Below, in pieces: positions 36,037-45,926 of a stretch of DNA of 64,000 nucleotides. The number at the start of each line of letters is the position of its first letter. The stretch's first letter is position 1. The DNA is from Pseudomonas inefficax. Lineage in GTDB: Bacteria > Pseudomonadota > Gammaproteobacteria > Pseudomonadales > Pseudomonadaceae. The notes below the pieces were generated by a model, which saw only the letters and a list, made by a program, of their open reading frames with translations, ran no database searches and was not told the DNA's origin. The translations under genes and the position numbers were made by a program. The DNA is taken from the NCBI RefSeq assembly GCF_900277125.1, contig NZ_OPYN01000207.1, positions 124,001-188,000 on the forward strand, in the 5' to 3' direction.

Positions 36037-37080
36037 TCAAGGCGCCGATGCCGTTGTCACCTGCACGGCCGGGCCAACTGCAACCGGCTCGGGCATCGCT
36101 ACATCGCCACCCAGCTGGCGGATTTGCCGAATCTGCTGGACCCTGTTCAGGTTTTCCCAGGCGACGGGATAGTGCCCCGGCGACAACTCGATCGCGCTGC
36201 GGAAAAACTGCTCAGCCACATCCAGCTTGCCCTCCACCAGGCAGACATAGCCAACATCATTGCTGGCCTCGGCACGCTTTTCGACCTGTTCGAAGGCAGA
36301 CACCGCCTCCTCATAGCGCCCCATGCGAGCCAGCAGCAACCCATAGTTGCGCCAAAGCGGTTTGTAGGTGCCGTCGTAGCTCACGCCACGCTTGTACCGG
36401 AGCTCGGCATCGGCCCATTGCCCGGCCATGTAGTAGGAATACCCCAGGCTGTTCTGCACCAACGCCGAACGTGGGTCGATGAGCTCGGCCAGGCGGTAGT
36501 AGGTCTGTGCCTCGGCGAAGTTGTCGGCCAGGTCTGCAAGCACACCCAGCCCGTTGTAAGCCTTGAGCGGGGACTTGCTGTCGACCCTGAGCCCAGCCGC
36601 CCCTGTCTGGGTATTGGCCGGTTCCTTGACGAAGCGTTTCTGATCCACGGCAACTGCCTTCAACAGCATCACCTTGGCCTGCTCATGTTTACGCATGGAC
36701 AGGTTCAGCAGGCCCATTTCGGTCAGCGCATCGGGGTTTTCCGGCGCCTTGCCCAGTACCTCGGTGAAGGCCATCTCGGCAAGTTGGTTGTTGCCGCGTT
36801 CGCGGTGGATACGGCCAACCCAGACCAGGGCCTCATAACGTTCGGGCGCCAGTTCAAGGACGCGCAAGTACTGGTACAGCGCCTGGTCCAGGTCACCGGC
36901 CTGGTAGGCCATCGCCGCCATCTGCATCGCCTGGTCGGGCGAGCTGCTCTGCGACTGCACCTGGTAGAGCACCGAATTGCCAGCGGAGTAGACAGAACGC
37001 ACCCCATTCAAGTCTGGCCCCGTGCTCTGGCAACCCGAGAGCACGGCCATCATGGACAACAGCAAGCTGATCCTTTTCAT
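36037..37080 (-). CDS. tadD: Tad pilus TPR lipoprotein TadD
   Basis: This 347-residue lipoprotein (lipobox L-S-G-C near residue 17) has about six tetratricopeptide repeats, for example AGDLDQALYQYLRVLELAPERYEAL, LAEMAFTEVLGKAPENPDALTEMG and LDVAEQFFRSAIELSPGHYPV. TadD-type proteins act as pilotins or assembly scaffolds for the Tad secretin. It is the last gene of the locus. I chose ATG 37080, where the signal peptide begins. Confidence 0.85.
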   Translation of the reverse strand: MKRISLLLSMMAVLSGCQSTGPDLNGVRSVYSAGNSVLYQVQSQSSSPDQAMQMAAMAYQAGDLDQALYQYLRVLELAPERYEALVWVGRIHRERGNNQLAEMAFTEVLGKAPENPDALTEMGLLNLSMRKHEQAKVMLLKAVAVDQKRFVKEPANTQTGAAGLRVDSKSPLKAYNGLGVLADLADNFAEAQTYYRLAELIDPRSALVQNSLGYSYYMAGQWADAELRYKRGVSYDGTYKPLWRNYGLLLARMGRYEEAVSAFEQVEKRAEASNDVGYVCLVEGKLDVAEQFFRSAIELSPGHYPVAWENLNRVQQIRQIRQLGGDVAMPEPVAVGPAVQVTTASAP

Positions 37081-37081
37081 G

Positions 37082-38050
37082 TCACGGACTCCCAAACGTT
37101 TTAAGTATCCCGATGATCACCGGGCCGATGGCTACCAGAAAAAAGCTTGGCCACAGACAGAAAATTAGCGGAAAGACCAGCTTGGTTCCGATTTTCGCGC
37201 CCATTTCCTCGGCAGCCTGCATGCGCCGGTCACGAAACTCTTCGGCATAGATACGCAAGGTAGCCCCTACGCTGGTGCCGAAGCGGATACTCTGCGCCAG
37301 CAGGCTGACCAAGCCCTGGATATCTTCCAGGCCGGTGCGGTCCGCCAGTTGCCTGAGCGCTTCGGTACTGGAAATGCCGGCGCGGATCTGCGCATTGACC
37401 AATGCCAGTTCCTCGGCCAGCTCGGCCTGGCTGACCGCCATCTCTTCGGCCACCCGCTCGATAGCCTGGGGCAACGCCAAGCCCGATTCCACGCAAACCA
37501 CCATCAGGTCCAGGGCATCAGGAAAGGCCGCACGCAACCGCCTCTGCCGAGCCTTCTTGCGCTTGTCGACATACACTGCCGGCAGTAGCCAGCCGACGGC
37601 AGCCCCCATCAGCGCCATACCAATGATCATGGTCGGGGAAAGGTTGGGAACCAGTGGCAGTGTCAACAGCAAGATACCCATCAGCATCAACGGCAGCAGC
37701 AAACGCACAGCCCAGTACACCTGTACCGCTGATGCCGAGCCGTAACCCGCGTGGGTCAACAGGATTCGGGTGGCCGACACCTGCTCCTCCGCAGAGGGAG
37801 TAACGCGCCGACCGACCCGTTCCAGTAACAGCTGCAGGTTGCCGGGCGCCTCGCGCCCGGCCGCAGCGCTGGAGTGGTCACGCTTGATCAATGCAAGACG
37901 GCGTTGCAGAGGGTTCTGCAGGCCCAGCACCAGTAACGTCACGGTGATCACTGCAATGACCGTGCTCATCCCGATCGCACCAACGATCAGCAGGCGTGCC
38001 AGTGCCTCACTGTCCGTCACTCTATTCAACAAACCGAGCAAATAGTCCAT
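37082..38050 (-). CDS. tadC: Tad inner-membrane platform protein TadC
   Basis: This 322-residue type II secretion F-domain protein has membrane helices near 17-40, 130-165 and 290-318. The family pattern AAFPDALDLMVVCVESGLALPQAIERVAEEM is present, with SLLAQSIRFGTSVGATLRIYAEEFRDRRM. With TadB it forms the inner-membrane platform driven by TadA. The start lies 26 bases after the tadB stop. Confidence 0.92.
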   Translation of the reverse strand: MDYLLGLLNRVTDSEALARLLIVGAIGMSTVIAVITVTLLVLGLQNPLQRRLALIKRDHSSAAAGREAPGNLQLLLERVGRRVTPSAEEQVSATRILLTHAGYGSASAVQVYWAVRLLLPLMLMGILLLTLPLVPNLSPTMIIGMALMGAAVGWLLPAVYVDKRKKARQRRLRAAFPDALDLMVVCVESGLALPQAIERVAEEMAVSQAELAEELALVNAQIRAGISSTEALRQLADRTGLEDIQGLVSLLAQSIRFGTSVGATLRIYAEEFRDRRMQAAEEMGAKIGTKLVFPLIFCLWPSFFLVAIGPVIIGILKTFGSP

Positions 38051-38076
38051 GACCGACGCCCCCCTGCGAGAACTGC

Positions 38077-39063
38077 CTAAATCTGGATGCGGATGATTTT
38101 CCGAATCCAGAAAATCCCCATCAACATGGAGCCAAAAGCCCCCATGACCAACTTGTGCCCAGTAGGATCCTTGATCAGCAACGTCAAATACTCCGGGGTC
38201 GTGACAATGATCGCCGCCGCCAACACGAAGGGTACGGCCACCAGAATCCAGGCCGACATTCGCCCTTCGGCCGACATTGTCTTGACCTTGCGCTGAAAGC
38301 GAAAACGCCCGCGTATCAGGCGGCTCAGGCGCTCCAGCACTTCGGTCAGGTTGCCGCCTGTCTCGCGATGAATGAGGATCGAGGTCACCATCATCATCAC
38401 GGTCATGCTCGGCACCCGTTCGAGCAAGCCAAGCATGGCCCTGCGCACATCATTACCGTAGTTGATATCGGCGAACGTCAGGCCAAACTCGTGCGCCACC
38501 GGCCCCTTGTGTTCATCGGCCACCAGGCGCAAGGTTTCATTGAAGGGGTGCCCCGCGCGCAACGCCCGGCACATGGATTCCAGCGCATCCGGCAAGTCCT
38601 CCTCGAACCTGGCAAAACGCTTGCCACGATCAGCGGAGATTTTCAGCAGCGGCAGCCAGAACGCCACGAACGCTGCCGCCAGCGCCAACCACCAGTAGGG
38701 AAAGAACATCCAGGCCAGCATCCCGGCAGCCGCTGCCAGAACGACTCCCATCAGCAACACCCGATAGGCCCGGTACTCATGCCCGGCCTGCTCGATCATT
38801 TGCGTCAGCGACGCCATGAAGGGTAACTGCTCGAGCCGCGCCTCCAGCGGAGACAAGCGGGTCAGGTACTTCTGCCGCAGCACGGTCTGCATGTTCGGCA
38901 GATGGCTTGCCCGCTCCAGAATAACCAGCCGGCTGCGGATACGTTTGCGTACCTTGCCCGCTTCGCCGAACACTGGCACCACCAACCCTTGGCTGAGGAG
39001 AAACACCGCAACGAACACCATGCCAAGAAAAATCAGGATGAATTCAACAGGTATCTGGCTCAT
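38077..39063 (-). CDS. tadB: Tad inner-membrane platform protein TadB
   Basis: This 328-residue type II secretion F-domain protein has an N-terminal membrane segment, helices at about 95-130 and two at the C-terminus. The family pattern FEEDLPDALESMCRALRAGHPFNETLRLVADE is followed by SILIHRETGGNLTEVLERLSRLIR. I chose the ATG at 39063, which overlaps the tadA stop by 4 bases (ATGA). It pairs with TadC. Confidence 0.92.
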   Translation of the reverse strand: MSQIPVEFILIFLGMVFVAVFLLSQGLVVPVFGEAGKVRKRIRSRLVILERASHLPNMQTVLRQKYLTRLSPLEARLEQLPFMASLTQMIEQAGHEYRAYRVLLMGVVLAAAAGMLAWMFFPYWWLALAAAFVAFWLPLLKISADRGKRFARFEEDLPDALESMCRALRAGHPFNETLRLVADEHKGPVAHEFGLTFADINYGNDVRRAMLGLLERVPSMTVMMMVTSILIHRETGGNLTEVLERLSRLIRGRFRFQRKVKTMSAEGRMSAWILVAVPFVLAAAIIVTTPEYLTLLIKDPTGHKLVMGAFGSMLMGIFWIRKIIRIQI

Positions 39064-40502
39064 GGTTGACGAGCCTCCATCCATTCCGGCCTGAACATCG
39101 TCAGCGGCAACTCGATCCCGCGCTTGGCCAAGGCATCGCGAAAGGCCGGGACCATGCCACTAGGCCGGAAGTCTCCAAGCACCTGGCCTTGCTCGCCCAC
39201 ACCATTGCGAACAAAGGAGAAGATCTCGGTCATGGTGATGATTTCACCCTCCATGCCGTTGATCTCCTGCACGCTTACCAACCGCCGCTTGCCGTCTTCC
39301 TGCCGCTCCAGCTGGATCACAACATCGATGGCGGAGGCGATCTGCTGACGCATGGCCTTGATCGGGAACGTGGCGCCAGACATCAACACCATGTTCTCGA
39401 CCCGGCCCAGCGCATCGCGCGCGGTGTTGGCGTGGATGGTAGTCAGTGAACCATCGTGGCCGGTGTTCATCGCCGTCAGCATGTCCAGCGCCTCGGCGCC
39501 ACGCACCTCACCGATCACGATACGGTCCGGGCGCATCCGCAGGCTGTTGCGCACCAGCTCACGCTGGCCCACCTCACCGCGCCCCTCGATGTTCGCCGGC
39601 CGTGTTTCCAGGCGCACCACATGTGGCTGCTGCAGTTGCAGCTCGGCCGAGTCCTCGATGGTGACGATGCGCTCGTTATGCGGAATGAAACTGGACAGCA
39701 CATTGAGCATGGTGGTCTTGCCACAGCCAGTGCCGCCGGAGATCAGCACGTTCAGCCGGCCTCGCACGATCGCCTTGAGCAGCAGCGCGATGGCCGGCGT
39801 CAGGGCGCCCGCCTGGATCAGGCTGTCAGTGTTGAGCAGGTCCACCGCAAAGCGGCGGATCGAAATACTCGGCCCATCGATTGCCAGCGGCGGGATGATC
39901 GCATTGACCCGCGAACCATCCTTGAGCCGGGCATCAACCAACGGCGAAGACTCGTCGATACGCCGACCGAGGCTGGAGACGATGCGGTCGATGATGTTCA
40001 GCAGGTGCTGATCATCGCGAAAACGCACATCGGTGCGCTGCAGCTTGCCGAACCGCTCGACGTACACCGAGTCATGCCCGTTGACCAGGATGTCGGACAC
40101 CGTGTGATCGGCCAGCAGTGGCTCCAGCGGGCCAAGGCCAAGCACTTCGTCGGTGATCTGCTTGATGATCAACTGGCGGCTGGCAGAGCTCACCGGAGCT
40201 GAATGCTCGTCGAGCAGACGCTGGCAGATATCGCGGATCTGCCGCACGGCCTCGGCCTGCTCGAGCGAGTCGAGCAGGGAGAGGTCCATGACCTTGAGTA
40301 GTTGCTGATAGGTTTTTTCCCGCCACTCGGCTTCCACCGAGGTGACCTGGCTTTTCGTTTCAAACAGAATATCAGGCGCTGAATGCTCCCACGCCATCAG
40401 CGCCTCTGCCGGGTCCTTCGCGCCTGCACCCTGCTTCGACGGTGTCGATGCCTCGGCGGTGACTGCCTGTTTGCGCAAACGGTTACGAAAATCGCTAAGC
40501 AT
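39060..40502 (-). CDS. tadA: Tad pilus motor ATPase TadA/CpaF
   Basis: This 480-residue hexameric secretion ATPase powers Flp pilus assembly and retraction. It has the N-terminal CpaF domain, Walker A ISGGTGCGKTTML, the Asp box EDSAELQL, Walker B RMRPDRIVIGEVRGAEALDML and a His box TGHDGSLTTIHANT. The sequence is complete and no key residue is missing. It sits between tadZ and tadB. Confidence 0.95.
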   Translation of the reverse strand: MLSDFRNRLRKQAVTAEASTPSKQGAGAKDPAEALMAWEHSAPDILFETKSQVTSVEAEWREKTYQQLLKVMDLSLLDSLEQAEAVRQIRDICQRLLDEHSAPVSSASRQLIIKQITDEVLGLGPLEPLLADHTVSDILVNGHDSVYVERFGKLQRTDVRFRDDQHLLNIIDRIVSSLGRRIDESSPLVDARLKDGSRVNAIIPPLAIDGPSISIRRFAVDLLNTDSLIQAGALTPAIALLLKAIVRGRLNVLISGGTGCGKTTMLNVLSSFIPHNERIVTIEDSAELQLQQPHVVRLETRPANIEGRGEVGQRELVRNSLRMRPDRIVIGEVRGAEALDMLTAMNTGHDGSLTTIHANTARDALGRVENMVLMSGATFPIKAMRQQIASAIDVVIQLERQEDGKRRLVSVQEINGMEGEIITMTEIFSFVRNGVGEQGQVLGDFRPSGMVPAFRDALAKRGIELPLTMFRPEWMEARQP

Positions 40503-40505
40503 GGT

Positions 40506-41723
40506 TCACCCCCGAAAAACACGCTTGAAGGCGCGTTTGAACAGTCCACTGTCAGTGTCCACCTGCTTGCCAACCAATTCCTCGGCCAGCCCACGCAGCG
40601 CCTGGGTGATCGCGGAGCGAGGTGCTTGCAGGCCCAGTGGCACGCCCGTGTTCTGGCTCTGGTTGATGACGCTGAAGTCATTGGGCAGCTTCACGATGTT
40701 GGTGCAGCGCAATGCCTCGCCAATGTCCTTGAGGCTGACCGGTGCCGCCTTGTCGTAGCGGTTGACCACCACCTCCAGCTGATTGCCACGCACGCCCAGG
40801 TCATCGCGCAGGATGCGCGCCAGGGAACTGGCGTCGCGCAGGTGGTTGACGCTCTGCTGCACCACGACGTACACCCGGTCGGCCTGCTCCAGTACCGAAG
40901 CGGTGATGTGATCGATCTGCCGCGGCAAGTCCGCCACCACCCAGTCATAGTTGGCCCGCGCAAGCTGCAGCAGCGCATCGAGCTGTTCGGCCTGGACATC
41001 CTGCGGCAGGCACAGCTCATTGGCGCGGCTGCCAAGCACATGCAAGGACGGGCTGAAATGGCTGCAGAAGCCGCGCAGTGCGACACCATCCATTTCTTTT
41101 ACCTGCTGCAACACGTCCAGCTGGCTGTGCGACTGCGCCACATCCAGATGATGCGACACGCTGCCAAACTGCAGGTCCAGGTCCAGCAACAGGGCGTTGC
41201 CTTTGAGGCTGAGTTGATGAGCCAGGTTGCAGGCCAGTACCGTGCCGCCGGAGCCTCCCTTGGCATTCATCACCGCGATCAGCTTGCCTGTTGCCGTGCT
41301 GTTGGTCTGGGTTTCCACGACCATACGGTTCAAGGCTGCAATAAGCTCCGTGGCAACGATAGGCTCTGGCAGAAAATCGCGCGCACCGGCCTGCATCGCC
41401 AGGCGCATGCCTTCCCGATCGTCCAGCAGGCCACACACCAACAGCGGCGGGCGCTCATGGGCCGGGCGTTGCATCAGCGCTGCCAGTTCCTCACGCCACA
41501 GCTGGCCAACGCGCAGCAGCAAGAAATCGGGCATCCGGTCCAAACCGTACAGAGGGTCGCAATGCCCATTGCTCACCTGGCGAACATTCACCTCAAGGCC
41601 TGAGATGCGCTGACAGATTTCTTGCAGCTGACGCAAGGCCAAGGCGTCCGAACTGCTGATCAACAGACGCATCCCGGGCTTGATGGAGGTAGCGGATACG
41701 GAAGATTCCCTAAGATTCAGCAT
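40506..41723 (-). CDS. tadZ: pilus-localisation ATPase TadZ/CpaE
   Basis: This 405-residue protein has an N-terminal receiver-like domain (about 20-140) and a C-terminal MinD/ParA-like domain. The deviant Walker A reads NAKGGSGGTVLACNLA, with Gly where ParA proteins have the catalytic Lys; atypical Walker A motifs are usual in TadZ. TadZ marks the cell pole for pilus assembly. Its end lies 3 bases before tadA and its start overlaps the TadF-like gene. Confidence 0.88.
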   Translation of the reverse strand: MLNLRESSVSATSIKPGMRLLISSSDALALRQLQEICQRISGLEVNVRQVSNGHCDPLYGLDRMPDFLLLRVGQLWREELAALMQRPAHERPPLLVCGLLDDREGMRLAMQAGARDFLPEPIVATELIAALNRMVVETQTNSTATGKLIAVMNAKGGSGGTVLACNLAHQLSLKGNALLLDLDLQFGSVSHHLDVAQSHSQLDVLQQVKEMDGVALRGFCSHFSPSLHVLGSRANELCLPQDVQAEQLDALLQLARANYDWVVADLPRQIDHITASVLEQADRVYVVVQQSVNHLRDASSLARILRDDLGVRGNQLEVVVNRYDKAAPVSLKDIGEALRCTNIVKLPNDFSVINQSQNTGVPLGLQAPRSAITQALRGLAEELVGKQVDTDSGLFKRAFKRVFRG

Positions 41724-42220
41724 GGCGTGATCTCCGGTACGACATCCGCCTCGGTATGACGCCCGAGGCTCTCGCGAGGTAAGGTCGCCTTGAATACTGG
41801 CAAGGTAATGGAAACGCCAAAACCTGGAATAAACAGGCTGAACTGGAAGTTCTGCAGTGTCAGTTGCACATAGCGGACAGCGGCAAACCCGGTGGCACTC
41901 ACCAGGTCACCGGGATTGGCGACCTGTGCACCGTTCTTGTCCAGGTAACGCAGGGTCAAGTCCGAAGTGTCCAGGTCGGCCAGCAGGCTGCTGGCACCGC
42001 TATCACCCGCGCTGTTGAATATCGCCCGGCGCAGCACCACCGGGTCGCTGATATTGCATACCGCTGCCAGCCGTGCACCACGCCGAACGGACTCGTTCAG
42101 CACGTTCGCGGTGTAGTACAACCGGCCAATTTCCAGCACTCCGAACAGCAACGTGAACATCAACGCACTGACGATGGCGAACTCCACCACGTAGACGCCT
42201 TGCATGCCTCTGCGCTTCAT
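41717..42220 (-). CDS. TadE/TadF-like pseudopilin
   Basis: This 167-residue protein has the TadE-like N-terminus MKRRGMQGVYVVEFAIVSAL, a Glu five residues into the hydrophobic helix (VVEFAIV), one membrane helix (about 10-33) and a periplasmic beta-rich domain. TadE and TadF are minor pseudopilins processed by the prepilin peptidase. It overlaps the upstream pseudopilin by one base (TGATG) and tadZ by 7 bases. Confidence 0.8.
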   Translation of the reverse strand: MKRRGMQGVYVVEFAIVSALMFTLLFGVLEIGRLYYTANVLNESVRRGARLAAVCNISDPVVLRRAIFNSAGDSGASSLLADLDTSDLTLRYLDKNGAQVANPGDLVSATGFAAVRYVQLTLQNFQFSLFIPGFGVSITLPVFKATLPRESLGRHTEADVVPEITPC

Positions 42221-42690
42221 CACAGTGCCCTCATCACAGTGGTGGCGACCAACGGGAAGTTCAGCGCCGTGCTGCCTCCGATAAAGGCCGGAATGCCGTT
42301 GGCTACCACCGGGGAAAAGACCGAGCTGATGGTCACCTGCACGTGATCGTTGGTGCCCGCCACCTTGGCCACCTGCACGGTGGTGTTGGCCGGCATCCCG
42401 GTCAGACTGCAAGGCGGCGTGGACGGTGCTCCGTACACCGCCACGTACTTGGTCATGCACTCGAGATCGGCACCCACCTCGACCTTGCCAAGGGTCGAGT
42501 TCCAGGCCTGGCTGGCGACGAAACGCGCGGCATCCCGGCTGCCCTGCAGCAAGCTGTTGTACTGGTAAAGCATGCGGCCAAATTCGCCGAGAGCCAGCAA
42601 GGTCAGGAGCAACAGCGGCAGGGTGATCGTGAACTCGACGATTGCCACCCCTTGCTGATGCTGCGCACGCTTGAGCCGATGAATTTTCAT
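42220..42690 (-). CDS. TadE-like pseudopilin
   Basis: This 156-residue pseudopilin has the N-terminus QHQQGVAIVEFTITLPLLLL (Glu at position +5 after the processed Gly) and GRMLYQYNSLLQGSRDAARF, a classic TadE pattern. A short cysteine-bearing periplasmic domain follows. It is in tandem with a second TadE/F-like protein. Confidence 0.85.
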   Translation of the reverse strand: MKIHRLKRAQHQQGVAIVEFTITLPLLLLTLLALGEFGRMLYQYNSLLQGSRDAARFVASQAWNSTLGKVEVGADLECMTKYVAVYGAPSTPPCSLTGMPANTTVQVAKVAGTNDHVQVTISSVFSPVVANGIPAFIGGSTALNFPLVATTVMRAL

Positions 42691-42699
42691 GACACGCTC

Positions 42700-44040
42700 C
42701 TAGGAGTCGGTGCTCGGTGTGCCACTGCCACTGATAAAGGTTTTGTACAGCTGGATGATCTGTGGGCCGGAATCGTCTTGCGGCGTTGGCCCAGGCACAC
42801 CGTCACCTTCGCATTGCTTGACGAACTGGCCGAAGATCTGCGAATCCCCACCTGAGTTGTCAGCTGGCTGCACTACATAGAAGCAACCGAAACCGATGAC
42901 AGGAATCGACGTTGCACCCGAATTCTTGCCAGAGCAGTCGCCAACCACGATCTTCAGCATCCGCCGCTCGAAAACCCCACCCGACTGGCAACCGGTGCCG
43001 CCTGCGACACATGCGGCTGTCTGCGCGGAATAATCGTTGTAGTCGAACAGCGGCGTGCCGCCAGCAGACAGGTTGCCATTGCTCGAAGTGACGACCTGGC
43101 CCTGCTGCTCTACACGGGGAGGCGTGGCCGCATCGTTGTATGTCATCACCGGGTTGCTATAGTTCGTCACCAGGTCCGGCGGATAGTCCGAATTATTGAG
43201 CGACCCGGTGTACTGGCCAAAGCGCGTGTTCAGGCCTTTGACGGAAGGGCCAACTGTGTTGCCAGGCTTGGTGGTGACGTTTTCACCGACATTGCGGCAA
43301 ACCGAGGCGCCGCCGGCCATGAGTTCGCCAACCTCCTTGCCACCCGAGCCAAAATCGAGCAGCTGAAAATTGCCCGGGCCGATCGGGTCGCTGTTCTTGG
43401 AGGCTGATTTCAAGACCTCCAGGTCACCAAAGCGATAGCCCCAGAACATGCCAGTATCCGGGTTGTATTGGGTCGAGTCGCCACACACCAGCAGCGGTGC
43501 AAGATCACATGGACTGGTCGGGCTCGGCCCGGCGGTGGCAATCGCCGCCACGCTCTTGGTCCCCACGGTTCCCGTACCGATTGACTGGGCGAAGCTCCAG
43601 AAAAAGCCCGCCAGCGAGTAATTCGATACCGAGACCCGCACATAGGTGGCATTGGCCGGCCCGGGGAAGGAGAAAGGCCCATAGACACTGTCTGCCAACT
43701 CCACCACAGCGAATGCTCCAGGGTTGCCGCCGATTGCCGTCGCCAGCTCATTGTTGCCCGCGGCCTTGGCATTTTCGTTCAGGGTAAAAAGCGCGGCACT
43801 GCGTGCGGTAGTGGCGGCATTGCCTGAGCCCATCACCTGGCTCAGGGTCTTGGCGCCACTGAGGGCGGCGGCATCCACGGCATTCTGCAGTCGGGTCTTG
43901 TTCAACAACATGTGACCACCATCGAGCACCAACGCGGCCATCATCAGTATCGCCAACAGGGCGATCACGATGATGATAGTTACTGCGCCCCGCTGTTGGC
44001 CTGGCGGCGCGGTGAACATCCGTTGGGCTCGATGAGTCAT
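42700..44040 (-). CDS. TadG-like pilus-assembly protein
   Basis: This 446-residue protein has the Tad-domain N-terminus QQRGAVTIIIVIALLAILMM...LDGGHMLLNKTRLQNAVDAAALSGAK, with one membrane helix (about 20-40). A long periplasmic region rich in Gly, Asn and Ser with several cysteines follows. TadG-like proteins are required for pilus assembly and may anchor pili to the envelope. I chose ATG 44040, with GAGGG upstream. Confidence 0.82.
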   Translation of the reverse strand: MTHRAQRMFTAPPGQQRGAVTIIIVIALLAILMMAALVLDGGHMLLNKTRLQNAVDAAALSGAKTLSQVMGSGNAATTARSAALFTLNENAKAAGNNELATAIGGNPGAFAVVELADSVYGPFSFPGPANATYVRVSVSNYSLAGFFWSFAQSIGTGTVGTKSVAAIATAGPSPTSPCDLAPLLVCGDSTQYNPDTGMFWGYRFGDLEVLKSASKNSDPIGPGNFQLLDFGSGGKEVGELMAGGASVCRNVGENVTTKPGNTVGPSVKGLNTRFGQYTGSLNNSDYPPDLVTNYSNPVMTYNDAATPPRVEQQGQVVTSSNGNLSAGGTPLFDYNDYSAQTAACVAGGTGCQSGGVFERRMLKIVVGDCSGKNSGATSIPVIGFGCFYVVQPADNSGGDSQIFGQFVKQCEGDGVPGPTPQDDSGPQIIQLYKTFISGSGTPSTDS

Positions 44041-44054
44041 GATCACGCCCTCAA

Positions 44055-44336
44055 TCAGCGAGTTGAATCAGTGACCTGGATCTGGATCGGCTGACCGACC
44101 TGCTGCGCATCGCCAGTCACCCCCCTATAACCATTTATCACCTTCTCCAGCAGCGGCCCATCGACGCCAGCGGCAGGCAGTTCAGTACCTGGGTTGGCAG
44201 CTGCCTGCTTGTCGGCAATCTGCTGGTAGGTGGTCTGGTAGACGCTGTACCCCAGCGGGCCAACGCGCCCTTCGTCGTACGACATGCAACCGGACAACCC
44301 CGACAGCAGCGCGCAACACACGATCATGCTTCTCAT
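44055..44336 (-). CDS. small Tad-locus lipoprotein
   Basis: This 93-residue protein has a signal peptide ending in the lipobox L-S-G-C. The mature part is polar and contains YSVYQTTYQQIADKQAAANPG. It occupies the place of the CpaD/RcpB secretin-associated lipoprotein, directly after the secretin gene, but is much shorter than typical CpaD and I recognise no homology. A pilotin or secretin-associated role is only inferred. Confidence 0.7.
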   Translation of the reverse strand: MRSMIVCCALLSGLSGCMSYDEGRVGPLGYSVYQTTYQQIADKQAAANPGTELPAAGVDGPLLEKVINGYRGVTGDAQQVGQPIQIQVTDSTR

Positions 44337-44351
44337 GCTGGTTCTCTCCGA

Positions 44352-45863
44352 TCAATTCAGATCATGGCCAAAGTTGCCACCGCTGACCCCGAGGCTGACG
44401 GGCACTGCGCGCCCCGGCTCGCTGCCCTTGGTCTTGCCGAGCAGGTAGAAGTCCAGGTCGCTGGGCTCGACGAACTTCTCGGTGGGCAGGCGCACCGCCT
44501 TGGCATCCACAGGCTTGGCCAGGTGCGGCGTCACCAGGATCACCAGTTCGGTTTCACCGTTGATGAACGACTGGCTGCGGAACAGGTGCCCGAGTATCGG
44601 CAGGTCCCCCAACCCCGGGAAACGGCTGACGAAATCGCGGGTGTTTTCACTGATCAAGCCGGCGATGGCGATGGTCTGGCCATTGCCAAGTTCGACCGTG
44701 GACTCGGCGCTGCGCTTGGTCAGCGATGGAATGACCTGGGTAACACCGTCGCCCAGAATGCTGTTCAGGCCTGTGTCGAGTACCAGCGAGTTGACGTTGG
44801 AAAGCTCGCTCACCGAGACATTCAGGTTGAGGTTGATGCGCCCGGAGTCGAGCACCACCGGCAGGAACTTCACGCCGACCCCGAATTCCTTGTACTCGAT
44901 GGTGATGCCATCATCCTCGGTGATAGGGATCGGGAACTCGCCACCGGAAATGAATTCCGCCTGCTGCCCGGTCAGGGTGGTGAGGGTGGGTTCCGCCAGG
45001 ACTTTGGCCGAACCATTGTCCTTGGACGCCTCCAGCACCACGTTGAAGAGGAAATCGTCGGACAGGAACTGGGCGAACAAGCCTTTGCCGCCACCAATCA
45101 GCGAACCTGGCGAAAGGATCGAGCCGCCGCCTGGAGTCAGGCCCAGCCCTTGACCATTGTTGAACCCGCCACCGCTCCAGTTGCCGGATGAGCCAAGGGC
45201 ATTGAAGCGCACGTTGAGGTTCTTGATCAGGCTTCGCTGCATCTCGGCCACTTTCACTTCCAGCATCACCTGCTGACTGCCACCGACACTGAGCAGGTTG
45301 ATCACCTCCAGCGACTGGGCCGGGGCTGCCTCGGCAGCTTCACCTTTGCCTTGCACCACACTCGAGGTCTGCGCGGCATAGGTCTTGGCCACTTTCATCG
45401 CCGTGTCCATGGCGCCGGCGCTGCGCACCTGGCCACGCAGCACCAGCGCGCCCTGGGCACTGAACACCTCGATGTTTTCCTCGGGCAACAACTGATGCAG
45501 TTTGGTCTTGAGCCCGGTGAGGTCATGCACGACCTCCACATCCAGGGTCTCGATCAAGCGGTTGTTGTTGTCCCACAGCAATACGTTGGTAGCGCCCAGA
45601 GAACGGCCAAGCAGGTAGAGCTGGGTCGGGCTGGTGATCAGGATATCGGCGATATCCGGGTTGCCTACCGAGATTTTCCTGACCGGTGTACGAGTGCTGA
45701 TCGTCCGCGACTTGTAGATGGGTACCTGGACGATGTTGGTGTTGGCCGCCGGCATGGCGCTGTAGCCCGCCCCCGGTTCTGCAGCCTGCGCCACGCCAGC
45801 GAACAACAGCTGCGTACCCAGCCCACACAACAGGTACAGCCCTAGTCTCTGCAAAGTATTCAT
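44352..45863 (-). CDS. rcpA: Tad outer-membrane secretin RcpA/CpaC
   Basis: This 503-residue secretin forms the outer-membrane pore for the Flp pilus. It has a signal peptide, an N0-like domain (ISVGNPDIADILITSPTQLYLLGRSLGATNVLLWD), a BON/N1 domain, and a secretin core with VKVAEMQRS, a Gly-rich gate region (GGGFNNGQGLGLTPGGG) and VLAEPTLTTLTGQQAEFISGGEFPIP. The C-terminal S-domain-like tail is Lys/Arg-poor. It is the second or third structural gene after flp. Confidence 0.93.
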   Translation of the reverse strand: MNTLQRLGLYLLCGLGTQLLFAGVAQAAEPGAGYSAMPAANTNIVQVPIYKSRTISTRTPVRKISVGNPDIADILITSPTQLYLLGRSLGATNVLLWDNNNRLIETLDVEVVHDLTGLKTKLHQLLPEENIEVFSAQGALVLRGQVRSAGAMDTAMKVAKTYAAQTSSVVQGKGEAAEAAPAQSLEVINLLSVGGSQQVMLEVKVAEMQRSLIKNLNVRFNALGSSGNWSGGGFNNGQGLGLTPGGGSILSPGSLIGGGKGLFAQFLSDDFLFNVVLEASKDNGSAKVLAEPTLTTLTGQQAEFISGGEFPIPITEDDGITIEYKEFGVGVKFLPVVLDSGRINLNLNVSVSELSNVNSLVLDTGLNSILGDGVTQVIPSLTKRSAESTVELGNGQTIAIAGLISENTRDFVSRFPGLGDLPILGHLFRSQSFINGETELVILVTPHLAKPVDAKAVRLPTEKFVEPSDLDFYLLGKTKGSEPGRAVPVSLGVSGGNFGHDLN

Positions 45864-45926
45864 TGACTACTCCCTGCAAGGTGATCTTGTTGCTGCCGAA
45901 AGTTAGCTATCGGGACGTCTTCTGCC